In this document: positions 27,337-35,277 of the stretch, piece by piece
Layout: the number at the start of each line of letters is the position of its first letter
How positions within the stretch are numbered: position 1 is the first letter of the stretch
DNA from: Betaproteobacteria bacterium
Lineage (GTDB): Bacteria; Pseudomonadota; Gammaproteobacteria; Burkholderiales; Casimicrobiaceae
NCBI GenBank assembly: GCA_016716425.1
Contig: JADJWJ010000001.1
Coordinates: 62,001-126,000 of the forward strand
DNA: 64,000 nt
Direction: 5' to 3'
The notes under the pieces: model-generated
Seen by the model: only the letters and a program-made list of their open reading frames with translations
Database searches by the model: none
What the model was told of the DNA's origin: nothing
Position numbers and translations under genes: made by a program

Positions 27337-28458
27337 ATGCCGATGCCCGCGCCCTTCTTCACGATCGAGATGCTGCCGGCGAAGCACGGCGATGCGTTGT
27401 GGGTCGAGTACGGCGACGGCGGCGGCCGCACGCGCCGCATCGTCGTCGACGGCGGCCCCCTGCACGCCTATCCGGAGTTCGAGGCGCGCTTGGCCGGCCT
27501 GCCCGCCGGCGACCAGCGCGTCGAGCTGCTGGTGATCACGCACGTCGACACCGATCACATCGAGGGCATCATCCGGCTGCTCGCGCTCCCGCGCGCGAAG
27601 TGGCCGCTCGAGCCGAACGACATCTGGTTCAACGGCTACCGCCAGGTGAAGGAGGGGGCCGACCTCGGTGGGCGCGAGGGCGAGTTCTTAAGCGCGCTCA
27701 TCCATCGCCGCGCGTTCGACGAGTGGAACCGCGCGTTCGGACGCGGCGCGGTCGTCGTGCCGGGCGGCGCGTCGCCACCGCGCGTTGCGCTGGCGGGCGA
27801 CATGACGCTCACGCTGCTGTCGCCCGACCCGGCGAAGCTCGCCACGATGGCGCGCAAGTGGGACAAGGACGTCGCCGAATGGGAGCTCGATCCCGGCGAC
27901 CTCGACGCCGCGTGGACGCAACTCGTCGACGAGTCGAAGTTCCACCCGGGCGCCGAGCTGACGCTGGGGCCGGACGACCTCACGGCGACGCTGCGCGCGC
28001 AGCTCAAGGGCACGGATCCGTCGGCGGCCAACGGCAGCAGCATCGCGTTCCTCGCCGAGTTCGCGGGAAAGTCGTGCCTGTTCCTCGCCGACGCGCACAT
28101 GAAGGTCGTCTGCGCGTCGATCCGCAGGCTGCTGCCGCCCGGCCAGGACGTGCTGCGCGTGGACGCCGTCAAGCTGGCGCACCACGGCAGCCGCAACAAC
28201 CTGACGCCGGAATTCCTGCAGCTTGTCGACGCCGAGCACTTCCTGTTCAGCAGCAACGGCGACAAGTTCAAGCATCCGGACGCGCAGGCCGTCGAGGCGG
28301 TCATCGCCGGCGCACGCCGCAAGCCGACGCTGTGGTTCAACTACCGGACACCGTTCACCGAGCGCTGGGAGGCAGGGTCCGTCGGCGCCGGCGCGAAGTA
28401 CGCGACCCGCTACCCGGCGCCCGGGGCGGAGGGCATCGTGCTCGCGCTGCTGCCTTGA
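27337..28458 (+). CDS. Metallo-beta-lactamase-fold protein (ComEC-like catalytic domain)
   Basis: A 373-residue soluble MBL-fold protein. The first metal motif is VITHVDTDHIEG, H69-x-D-x-D-H74, a ComEC-like variant of HxHxDH. FLADAHMK supplies the bridging acidic residue, and VKLAHHGSRNN the later histidines. This set resembles the MBL proteins found with CHAT, trypsin-like and NTPase genes in bacterial conflict systems, where the nucleic-acid or nucleotide target is unknown. It starts four bases after the CHAT stop and is therefore tightly coupled. It could be a second effector or a nuclease that produces or destroys a signal (inference). Confidence 0.8.
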   Translation: MPMPAPFFTIEMLPAKHGDALWVEYGDGGGRTRRIVVDGGPLHAYPEFEARLAGLPAGDQRVELLVITHVDTDHIEGIIRLLALPRAKWPLEPNDIWFNGYRQVKEGADLGGREGEFLSALIHRRAFDEWNRAFGRGAVVVPGGASPPRVALAGDMTLTLLSPDPAKLATMARKWDKDVAEWELDPGDLDAAWTQLVDESKFHPGAELTLGPDDLTATLRAQLKGTDPSAANGSSIAFLAEFAGKSCLFLADAHMKVVCASIRRLLPPGQDVLRVDAVKLAHHGSRNNLTPEFLQLVDAEHFLFSSNGDKFKHPDAQAVEAVIAGARRKPTLWFNYRTPFTERWEAGSVGAGAKYATRYPAPGAEGIVLALLP

Positions 28459-28719
28459 CGTCCGTCCCCGCCGGCGCGACGTGAATCGGCCGCCGGCGGG
28501 CGATCGCGCTCGCCGCGCTCGCGTTTGCCGCGGACAAGGCGGCATGTCCGGCTGTTGCCGGCGAAGCCGTTTCTGCGCGTCATCGGCTTCGCGGCGGGCG
28601 GCGTCGCCGCCATCAGGGCGCGTGGATGCACACGGGAGGAGACACGCCGGCGGGTCGTGGCCGCCATCTCCCAGTGGCGGCGCGTGATCGAGCAGGCGAT
28701 GATCGGGCGGCCGTCGCCG

Positions 28720-29379
28720 CTACGGCACCGCGCGCGGCACGACGTCCGCGGACGCTGCCACGGCGAACGCGGCGAGCTCCTGCAGCGCGCGCGTGACGGC
28801 GGCGTTGGCCGCGACGACGCCGCCCTCCGGGTCATCGGTCGGTGCGTCCCGCGTGACCTCGATCGTCCGGGTCGCGACGACGCGGCGGCTGCCGACGTCG
28901 ACCAGCTGCGTGCGCAGCACGAGCTCGACGCGGCTCGGACGGGTGAGGAAACTCTGTTGCAGCCGGACGACCTCGGTGTCGAGGCGCACGTCGGCGCGCA
29001 CACCACCGACACCGCGCACCACCGTCCGGAAGGCGCCGGTGCCCTCCAGCGCGCGCACCAGCAGCGGCGCCAGCATTTGCGCAGGCGGCTCCACCCAGCG
29101 GTGCACGGCGAAGTAGTCGAGGGTGTATGCCTTCTGCACGTACGCGATCGCGGCCGTGTCGAAGCCGGGGGCTGCGCGCGGCGTGCCGACCTCGAGCACG
29201 AGAACGGGCTTCGCGACGGGCGCCGCGATCGGCCCGGCCTTCGCGTCGAGCACGTGCAGCACCGGCGTGTCGGCCGGAACCGGGGTCATCACGCTGCAGG
29301 CGGCGGCAAGCGCCGCGAGGGCGCCGGCCGCGATGGCGTGCCGCACGTGGGCGGATGGCGTGGAGCGGGTGGCGATCAT
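28720..29379 (-). CDS. ABC-type transport auxiliary lipoprotein (PqiC/YmbA-like)
   Basis: A 219-residue lipoprotein with signal peptide and lipobox LAALAAACSVMT. The mature domain begins VLHVLDAKAG and continues VLVLEVGTPRAAPGFDTAAI, the pattern of the ABC-type transport auxiliary lipoproteins that partner MCE/Mla-type systems at the outer membrane. It is the last gene of the operon permease-ATPase-MCE-lipoprotein, 41 bp after the MCE gene. It would link inner-membrane MCE complexes to the outer membrane during phospholipid transport. The 261 bp to the left, up to the MBL gene, hold no convincing gene. Confidence 0.8.
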   Translation of the reverse strand: MIATRSTPSAHVRHAIAAGALAALAAACSVMTPVPADTPVLHVLDAKAGPIAAPVAKPVLVLEVGTPRAAPGFDTAAIAYVQKAYTLDYFAVHRWVEPPAQMLAPLLVRALEGTGAFRTVVRGVGGVRADVRLDTEVVRLQQSFLTRPSRVELVLRTQLVDVGSRRVVATRTIEVTRDAPTDDPEGGVVAANAAVTRALQELAAFAVAASADVVPRAVP

Positions 29380-29420
29380 CGGCGTCTCGGCGTCAGTGTG
29401 CGGGCATTCGGGGCATCGCC

Positions 29421-30389
29421 CTACTCGCCGGGGCCGCGCTTGCCCGGCGCGCGTCCGCGCAACAGCAGCGAAGGGTTGCGCTCGACCTCGTCGCCGGCGC
29501 GGCGCAGTGTGGCCGTCAGCGCGCGCAGCTCGGCGACCAGCTCGCGCACCTCGGGCAGCGTCGCGCCCGTGAACGTCCGGAGGTCGTCGCGCGTGCCGTC
29601 GAGCGTCCCGCGCGCGCCGTCGAACGCGGCCTTCGCGCTGTCGAGGGCGGCGCGGCCGCTCGCGCCCGCGGCGCCCACTTCGCCGGCCATGCGGTCGAGC
29701 GCGTCCGCGGTGCGCTCGACGCGCGCGACGAGCTGCGGCAGCTCCGCGGTCACGCGCGCCGCGTTGTCCAGCGTCCGCGCGCCGCTCGCGAGCGCCGCGT
29801 CGATCGCCTGCGACCGCGCCGCCAGCGTGCGCGACAGCATGGCGAGGTCCGCGAGCGTGGCCTTCAAGGCGCGCCGGTTCTCGTCGTCGAGCAGCGCGTT
29901 TAGATTGCCGCTGACGCGGGTCAGGTCGGCGAGCAGCACCGGCAGCGCGGTCTCGAGGCGGTTCATCAGCGAGGGCGCCGACGCGATCACCGGATACGGC
30001 TCGCCGGGCCGCGCGACGAGCGGCGGCGATGCGCGGTGTCCCGCCGTCAGCTCGACGTACGCGATGCCGGTCAGCCCCTGCGTCTGCAGCGTGGCGAGCG
30101 TGTCCTCCTTCACCGGCGTGCCGCGTTCGATGTCGAGCGTCAGCTCGACCTGCTCGACGTTGCCGGGCGCGAGCGTGATCCGCCGCACGCGGCCGACGTC
30201 CACGCCGCGGTAGCGGACCGGCGCGTTGAGGTTCAGGCCCGCCACCGACTCGGCCATGAACACCTGGTACGTGTCGTAGCTCTTGCGGTAGTACTTGCCG
30301 CTCGACAGCCACAGCACGCCCGCGATCAAGGCGACCGTGAAGACGATTACGAACGCGCCGACCGCGGCGAAGTTCACCTTCGATTCCAT
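29421..30389 (-). CDS. MlaD/MCE-domain lipid-transport protein
   Basis: A 322-residue protein with one N-terminal membrane helix (residues 8-30) and a periplasmic MCE domain (about 38-115, with PVRYRGVDVGRVRRITLAP as the conserved core). The remaining two hundred residues are alpha-helical and coiled-coil-like, as in proteins whose MCE rings form needles or tunnels. It binds and passes phospholipids between membranes. Its start overlaps the ATPase gene's end by 16 bases. The long helical tail fits PqiB/YebT-like tunnel architecture more than the short MlaD. Confidence 0.86.
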   Translation of the reverse strand: MESKVNFAAVGAFVIVFTVALIAGVLWLSSGKYYRKSYDTYQVFMAESVAGLNLNAPVRYRGVDVGRVRRITLAPGNVEQVELTLDIERGTPVKEDTLATLQTQGLTGIAYVELTAGHRASPPLVARPGEPYPVIASAPSLMNRLETALPVLLADLTRVSGNLNALLDDENRRALKATLADLAMLSRTLAARSQAIDAALASGARTLDNAARVTAELPQLVARVERTADALDRMAGEVGAAGASGRAALDSAKAAFDGARGTLDGTRDDLRTFTGATLPEVRELVAELRALTATLRRAGDEVERNPSLLLRGRAPGKRGPGE

Positions 30390-31174
30390 GCCTGCTCCAG
30401 CGCGGCGCGGCCGCGCGGTCCGTGGAAGTACTGGCGGACGAGGGGATCATCCGAACGGGACAGTTCCGCCATCGTGCCCACGCCGACGATGTTGCCGTGC
30501 CCCAGCACGGCCACGCGGTCCGCCGCGCGCCACATGAGGTCGAGGTCGTGCGTGACCATCATGATCGTGAGGCCCAGGCCGTCGCGCAGGCTGCGCACGA
30601 GTTCGTCGATGCCGGTCGCCGACAGCGGGTCGAGGCCCGCGGTCGGCTCGTCGAGGAACAGGAGCTCGGGGTCGAGCGCCAGCGCGCGGGCGAGCGACGC
30701 GCGCTTGCGCATGCCGCCGGAGAGCTCGCTCGGGTACTTGGGCCCGGCGTCGGCCGGCAGCCCGGTCAGCGCGATCTTGACCGCTGCGACTTCGCGGATC
30801 AGCCTTGGCGGAAGGTCGGTGTGCTCGGTCAGGACCATACCGACGTTCTCGGCAACGGTCAGCGCGGAGAACAGCGCGCCGCGCTCGAACATGACGCCCC
30901 AGCGGCGGCGCAGCGGCAGCGCCGCGTCGTCGCCCATGCCGACGACCTCCTGCCCGAACACGCGGATCGACCCGGCGGCCGGCCGCTGCAGCAGGATGAT
31001 CTCGCGCAGCAGCGTCGACTTGCCGGAGCCGCTGCCGCCGACGAGCGCGAAGACCTCGCCGGGATGGACGGCGAGGTCGACGCTCTCGTGGACGATGGCG
31101 TCGCCGAAGCGGGTCGCCACGCCGCGCACGTCGACCACCGGCGTCTTTGTCGCGGGCTGCGCCATTGCGGTCAT
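30374..31174 (-). CDS. Mla-type ABC transporter ATP-binding protein
   Basis: A 266-residue ABC ATPase. Walker A is ALVGGSGSGKSTLLREI, the signature is SELSGGMRKRASLARALA, where SGGMRKR is the variant typical of MlaF, and Walker B is LLFLDEPTAGLDP with HD in TIMMVTHDLDLM. It powers the permease encoded immediately upstream; the ATG shares its first base with the permease's TGA. The MlaF-like signature identifies it as an MCE-associated lipid transporter rather than a drug exporter. Confidence 0.88.
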   Translation of the reverse strand: MTAMAQPATKTPVVDVRGVATRFGDAIVHESVDLAVHPGEVFALVGGSGSGKSTLLREIILLQRPAAGSIRVFGQEVVGMGDDAALPLRRRWGVMFERGALFSALTVAENVGMVLTEHTDLPPRLIREVAAVKIALTGLPADAGPKYPSELSGGMRKRASLARALALDPELLFLDEPTAGLDPLSATGIDELVRSLRDGLGLTIMMVTHDLDLMWRAADRVAVLGHGNIVGVGTMAELSRSDDPLVRQYFHGPRGRAALEQAWNRR

Positions 31175-32310
31175 CACAGGTCGAGCCAGAGGAACACGAT
31201 CGAGAACAGCGCGTCGGTGACGATCACGAGGAAGATCGCCTGGACGACGCTCATCGTCGTCTGCGCGCCGACGCTCTCCGCGCTGCCGGTCACCTGGAAG
31301 CCGCGGTAGCAGCCGACGAGCGCGACGATCATCGCGAACACCGGCGCCTTGGCCAGGCCCGTCCAGTACGACGACAGCTGGATCGCCTCGTCGAGGCGGT
31401 CCACGAAGGCGTCGAAGCCGACGTCGAGCTTCGTGCGCGCCATCACCATGCCGCCGAGGATCCCCGTGATGTCGGTGTACACGGTGAGCAGCGGCATGAC
31501 GATGACCAGCGCGACGACCTTCGGCAGCACGAGGAGCTCCTGCGCGCCGACGCCGATCGTGCGCAGTGCGTCGATCTCCTCGGTCACCTTCATCGTGCCG
31601 ATCTGCGCCGTGTACGCGGAACCCGACCGGCCGGCGATGATGATGGCGGTCAGCAGCGGCGACAGTTCGCGCAGCATCGCGAGCGCGACGAGGTCGACCA
31701 CGAAGATGTTGGCGCCGAACCGCTGCAGCTGGTCGGCGCCCTGGTAGGCGATCACCACGCCCATCAGGAACGACAGGAGTCCGGTGATCGGCAGCGCCTC
31801 GACGCCGGCGGTCTGGATGTTGTGCAGGATCGGCCGCCACCTTAGCGTGCGCGGATGCCGCAGCGCCCGCAGCAGCGCCAGCGCGCTCTCGCCGACGAAC
31901 GCGAGGTAGCCGCCGGTACCGGCGATGGTCCCCCACGCACGCCGGCCGACGCGGGCGAGCAGGCCGGGCGCGGGTGGGACGGGCGCCGCCAGCGGGATCT
32001 CGCGCGCTGCGAGCAGGTTCAGGAGGGAGGCGAATTCCGGACGCAGCCCATCGATTCGCGCCGCGCACCCGCGCGCGCAGAGCGTCCGCAGCGTCCGGTG
32101 CAGCAGCCAGGCTCCTGCCGTGTCGAGCGCGACGATGCCGGCGCCGTCGACGACGAATTCGCCGGCGGTGGGCCAGCGAACGGCGGCGAGCGTGCGGTCG
32201 AGGTCGGAAGCGGCGGGCAGCGTCCACGCCCCGGCGCAACGGGCACCGGTCGCCGTCTCGTTCGGCCCGGATGTCGCAACGGTCAATTCTGCACGGGCGT
32301 CGGAGGCCAT
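31174..32310 (-). CDS. STAS-MlaE fusion lipid-transport permease
   Basis: A 378-residue protein. Residues 20-105 look like a STAS/MlaB domain, with FVVDGAGIVALDTAGAWLLH as the core strand and helix; residues 130-378 are the MlaE permease (VEALPITGLLSFLMGVVIAY, GRSGSAYTAQIGTMKVTEEI and five or six helices). In E. coli, MlaB and MlaE are separate. The ATG at 32310 is preferred over 32361 because a FNR-like promoter lies just upstream and the longer form adds only low-complexity residues. It is the first gene of the minus-strand mla operon and divergent from the groEL paralog. Confidence 0.85.
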   Translation of the reverse strand: MASDARAELTVATSGPNETATGARCAGAWTLPAASDLDRTLAAVRWPTAGEFVVDGAGIVALDTAGAWLLHRTLRTLCARGCAARIDGLRPEFASLLNLLAAREIPLAAPVPPAPGLLARVGRRAWGTIAGTGGYLAFVGESALALLRALRHPRTLRWRPILHNIQTAGVEALPITGLLSFLMGVVIAYQGADQLQRFGANIFVVDLVALAMLRELSPLLTAIIIAGRSGSAYTAQIGTMKVTEEIDALRTIGVGAQELLVLPKVVALVIVMPLLTVYTDITGILGGMVMARTKLDVGFDAFVDRLDEAIQLSSYWTGLAKAPVFAMIVALVGCYRGFQVTGSAESVGAQTTMSVVQAIFLVIVTDALFSIVFLWLDL

Positions 32311-32379
32311 GGCACGTGTCCGTTCGCCAGCGGGGCCCGCGCCGCCGCGGGGCGGCGCCAACCCGGCCGCCGTGCGTCC

Positions 32380-32420
32380 ATCCTAAGTCTTCGCCGTCCG
32401 ACCGGCTTGACCGAGGTCAA
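32380..32420 (-). promoter_or_regulatory. FNR/ANR-like box and -10 element for the mla operon
   Basis: TTGACCGAGGTCAA at 32407-32420 has two perfect half-sites. On the minus strand TAGGAT at 32385-32380 is centred 31 bp away, predicting a start near 32373 and a 63-nt leader before the permease ATG. A second box 55 bp to the right serves the opposite direction. Confidence 0.6.
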
Positions 32421-32461
32421 CGCCGCGGTCGCGTTCGCGCGCGCGACCCCGAGCGATCCTG

Positions 32462-32503
32462 TTGGCGCACGTCAAAGCGGAGTCGGGCCGTCCGTACGAG
32501 AAT
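32462..32503 (+). promoter_or_regulatory. FNR/ANR-like box and -10 element for the groEL paralog
   Basis: TTGGCGCACGTCAA at 32462-32475 has one perfect half and one with a single change. GAGAAT at 32498-32503 is centred 32 bp downstream, predicting a start near 32510 and a leader of about 58 nt. No HrcA (CIRCE) element or sigma-32-like promoter is visible, unlike typical groESL operons. Confidence 0.58.
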
Positions 32504-32567
32504 CAAAGATGGGCGCCGGCGCCGCGCGGCGGACGGCCGTGGGCGCGCGGCCCCATCGGAGACCACG

Positions 32568-34181
32568 ATGGCCGCCAAGCTCCTGAAGTTCCACCATGAG
32601 GCGCGCGAGGCGGTGTGCGCGGGCCTCAACATCCTGGCGAGCGCGGTGAAGGTGACGCTGGGTCCGAAGGGCCGGCTGGTGGTGCTGGAACGCGCCTACG
32701 GGCCGCCGACCATCATCAACTCGGGCGTGATCGTCGCGAAGGAGATCGAGCTGCCCGACCGGTTCGAGAACCTCGGCGCGCAGATGGCGCGCGAGGTCGC
32801 CGCGAAGACGTCCGAGACCGCCGGCGACGGGACGACGACCGCAACGGTGCTCGCGCAGGCCATCGTGAACGAGGGGATGAAGTACGTGGCCTCCGGCTTC
32901 GACCCGATGGAGTTGAAACGCGGAATCGAGAAGGCGGTCGATGCCGTCGTCGCAGAGCTTTCGCGCAACTCGCGCCCGTGCGCCACGGGCGCCGAGATCG
33001 CGCAGGTGGGGACGATCTCCGCGAACGGCGACGCGGCGATCGGCGCGATGATCGCGCAGGCGATGGAGCAGGTCGGCGACAACGGCGTGATCAAGGCGGA
33101 GGATGCGCGCGGCATGGCCAACGAGCTGGAGGTGGTCGAGGGAATGCAGTTCGACCGCGGCTTCCTGTCGCCGTACTTCGTGAACGAGGCGGAAAAGCAG
33201 CGTGTGGTGCTCGACGACTGCAGCGTGCTCGTGCACGACCGCGCGATCTCGTCGATCCATGACCTCCTGCCGATCCTCGAGCACGTGTCGCGCGAGAACC
33301 GGCCGCTGCTGCTGATCGCGGAGGACGTGACGGGCGAGGCGCTGGCCACGCTGGTCGTCAACTCGCTGCGCGGTGTGCTGAAGGCATGCGCGGTGAAGGC
33401 GCCCGGCTTCGGCGACCGCCGGAAGGCGCTTCTCGACGACATCGGCGTGCTGACCGGCGCGACCGTCATCGCCGAGGACCGCGGCTTGAAGCTCGACAAG
33501 GCGACGGTGGCCGATCTCGGACGGGCGCGGCGGGTCGAGGTCGACCGCGACAGCACGACGCTGATCGGCAGCGCCGGCGACCCCGCGCGGATCGAGGCGC
33601 GGATTGCCGAAGTCCGCCGCGCGATGGACGAGGCGAAGAGCGACTACGACCGCGAGCAGCTGCGCGAACGGGCGGCGCGGCTCGCCGGCGGCGTCGCGCT
33701 GCTCAAGGTCGGCGCGTCCACCGAGATGGAGATGAAGGAGAAGAAGTCGCGCGTCGAGGACGCGCTGCACGCGACCCGCGCGGCGGTGGCCGAGGGCATC
33801 GGCGCCGGCGGCGGCATCGCGTTGCTGCGCGCGCGGTCGGCGCTCGAAACGCTTCGCTGCGACACGCTGGCGCAGGAGGCCGGCGTGAAGATCGTCCGCC
33901 GTGCGCTCGAGGAGCCGCTGCGGCAGATCGTCGCGAACGCGGGCGGCGAGCCGGCGATCGTGCTCGAGCGCGTCGTGTCCGGCGCCGGCTCGTTCGGCTA
34001 CAACGCTGCGACCGGCGAGTTCGGCGACGTGGTCGCGATGGGGATCATCGACCCGACCAAGGTCACGCGGCTCGGCCTCACGAACGCGGCGTCCATCGCG
34101 AGCCTGATCCTCACCACCGACGTCGTCATCGTCGACAAGCCGGCGCACGAGTCGGCGCCGGCGGGAGCGGGGCCGGGCTAG
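32568..34181 (+). CDS. groEL: Divergent GroEL (Cpn60) paralog without groES
   Basis: A 537-residue group I chaperonin. ATP-site motifs VKVTLGPKGR and AGDGTTTATVLAQAI are present, as is the Asp 398 equivalent in KKSRVEDALHATRAA. Where almost all GroELs read TKDGV, this protein reads INSGV, so the catalytic Asp 52 is replaced by Ser and Lys 51 by Asn. The C-terminus ends APAGAGPG without the usual GGM-repeat tail. No groES is next to it. The family needs Asp 52 for normal ATP hydrolysis, so slow cycling or a holdase-like role is inferred. It is preceded by a FNR-like promoter. Confidence 0.9.
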   Translation: MAAKLLKFHHEAREAVCAGLNILASAVKVTLGPKGRLVVLERAYGPPTIINSGVIVAKEIELPDRFENLGAQMAREVAAKTSETAGDGTTTATVLAQAIVNEGMKYVASGFDPMELKRGIEKAVDAVVAELSRNSRPCATGAEIAQVGTISANGDAAIGAMIAQAMEQVGDNGVIKAEDARGMANELEVVEGMQFDRGFLSPYFVNEAEKQRVVLDDCSVLVHDRAISSIHDLLPILEHVSRENRPLLLIAEDVTGEALATLVVNSLRGVLKACAVKAPGFGDRRKALLDDIGVLTGATVIAEDRGLKLDKATVADLGRARRVEVDRDSTTLIGSAGDPARIEARIAEVRRAMDEAKSDYDREQLRERAARLAGGVALLKVGASTEMEMKEKKSRVEDALHATRAAVAEGIGAGGGIALLRARSALETLRCDTLAQEAGVKIVRRALEEPLRQIVANAGGEPAIVLERVVSGAGSFGYNAATGEFGDVVAMGIIDPTKVTRLGLTNAASIASLILTTDVVIVDKPAHESAPAGAGPG

Positions 34182-34234
34182 GTCTCGACTGTCCACGCGC
34201 TGTTTCTCGTCGGCATGCGCAGAGCATACGAACG

Positions 34235-34263
34235 CCGTCGTCCCCCCTTCGCGGGGACGACGG
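34235..34263. terminator. Strong hairpin after groEL
   Basis: CCGTCGTCCCC (34235-34245) and GGGGACGACGG (34253-34263) form a perfect 11-bp stem with a 7-base loop. It lacks a long T tract but sits between converging groEL and the broken hydrolase gene, so a bidirectional terminator is likely. Confidence 0.6.
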
Positions 34264-34305
34264 TAGTGCGAAAGCGATCGGTCGCCGAAACGACGTCTCG
34301 CAGAA

Positions 34306-35038
34306 TCACTGCGAGGGGCGGGGTGCCGGAACGACCGCAGGCAGCCACCGTGCGAACCACGCGGCGGCGAGCGCCGCGGCCTGGTCGAGCGTGCCGGGCT
34401 CCTCGAACAGCTGCGTGGCGCCGGGCACGATCTCGAGCGCCTTGGGGCAGTGCAGGTGCGCGTACGCGACGCGATTGAGCGCGATCACCTCATGGTCTTC
34501 GCCGCCGACGATCAGCAGCGTTGGTGCTGTCACCGCGGCGAGCGCGCGGGCGCCCGCGAGGTCCGGCCGTCCGCCGCGCGAGACGATCGCACGTACGGGG
34601 CAGGCCGGCGCAGCCGCCGCGAGCAGCGCGGCGCCGGCCCCGGTCGAGGCGCCGAACCAGCCGACGGGAAGTCCGGCGACCTGCGGCTCCGCCATCAGCC
34701 ACGCGGTCGCGGCAACGAGCCGCGTCGCGAGCAGCGGAATGTCGAACCGGGTCGGGTAGTCGACGTCCTCGCCCGGCGTCAGCAGGTCGAACAGCAGCGT
34801 GCCGATGCCCGCGAAGTGCAGCGCGCGCGACGGCCGCATTGCACGGCTGGATTGGTTACCTGCGCGCTCCGCGCCCCGGTGTTCGCCCTCGGGCGCGGCC
34901 CTTCGGGCGAACCCGCGAACTGCCGCTGCCGTGCGCGAACAGCACGACGCCGCGCGGCGCATGCGGCAGCGCGAGCGTGCCCGGAAATCGTGCGCCTCCG
35001 GCAGGTATCGCGAGGTCGATTGCGTGCGCGGACGTCAT
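34306..35038 (-). pseudogene. Alpha/beta hydrolase broken by a repeat insertion
   Basis: The N-terminal part (MTSAHAIDLAIPAGGARFPG to VVLFAHGSGSS, codons from 35038) and the C-terminal part (LHFAGIGTLLFDLLTPGE, GWFGASTGAGAALLAAA with the nucleophile serine, PTLLIVGGEDHEV with the acid) clearly belong to one dienelactone-hydrolase-like protein. Between them lies a GC-rich repeat of about 57 bp (34846-34902) that replaces a few codons, shifts frame and introduces a TAA stop. The downstream piece remains open from 34962 but without a sensible start. The gene is therefore probably dead, or at best makes fragments. Confidence 0.75.
34846..34902 (-). repeat. Dispersed 60-bp GC-rich repeat inside the hydrolase gene
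   Basis: On the minus strand this stretch reads CCGAAGGGCCGCGCCCGAGG and then GCGAACACCGGGGCGCGG, ending AGGTAACCAAT. It aligns along its length with the units at 42015-42219, with a few substitutions and one-base gaps. Its position explains the interruption of the hydrolase. Confidence 0.75.
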
Positions 35039-35060
35039 GGTCGGCCCGCGACGCTGCGGT

Positions 35061-35243
35061 TCATTGGCCGACGCCGGGATGGCGCCACGCCCACTCCTTC
35101 GCCCGGGCGATCGCGATCCGGATGGCCATGCCTTCGTCCATCCCTTCGGCGAGCAGCGCGTTCGCGATCTCGATCGCCTTCTCGCGCACGGAATCGGGCA
35201 GGCGCTTCATCGACGCGGGAAAGTCGTCGGCGTTCCAGGGCAT
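35061..35243 (-). CDS. Small conserved protein of unknown function
   Basis: A 60-residue protein, MPWNADDFPASMKRLPDSVR onwards, with a conserved-looking helical segment KAIEIANALLAEGMDEGMAI and a tail RAKEWAWRHP. I recall closely similar short proteins in many proteobacteria, with no function assigned. The ATG at 35243 begins the conserved part, and the longer frame upstream is antisense to the DHH gene. It is 34 bp downstream of the DHH phosphoesterase gene and on the same strand, so they may be co-transcribed. Confidence 0.62.
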   Translation of the reverse strand: MPWNADDFPASMKRLPDSVREKAIEIANALLAEGMDEGMAIRIAIARAKEWAWRHPGVGQ

Positions 35244-35277
35244 GGCGAGGGGGCGCGGCGCGATGGGCCGGTGCGCG

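Noticed and set aside
28459..28719. Gene in the gap between the MBL and lipoprotein genes
   Set aside because: Open frames here are short, Arg/Ala-rich and without a ribosome-binding site or recognisable motif.
32462..32567. A groES gene upstream of the GroEL paralog
   Set aside because: The 257 bp between mlaE and groEL contain promoters only; no frame resembles GroES.
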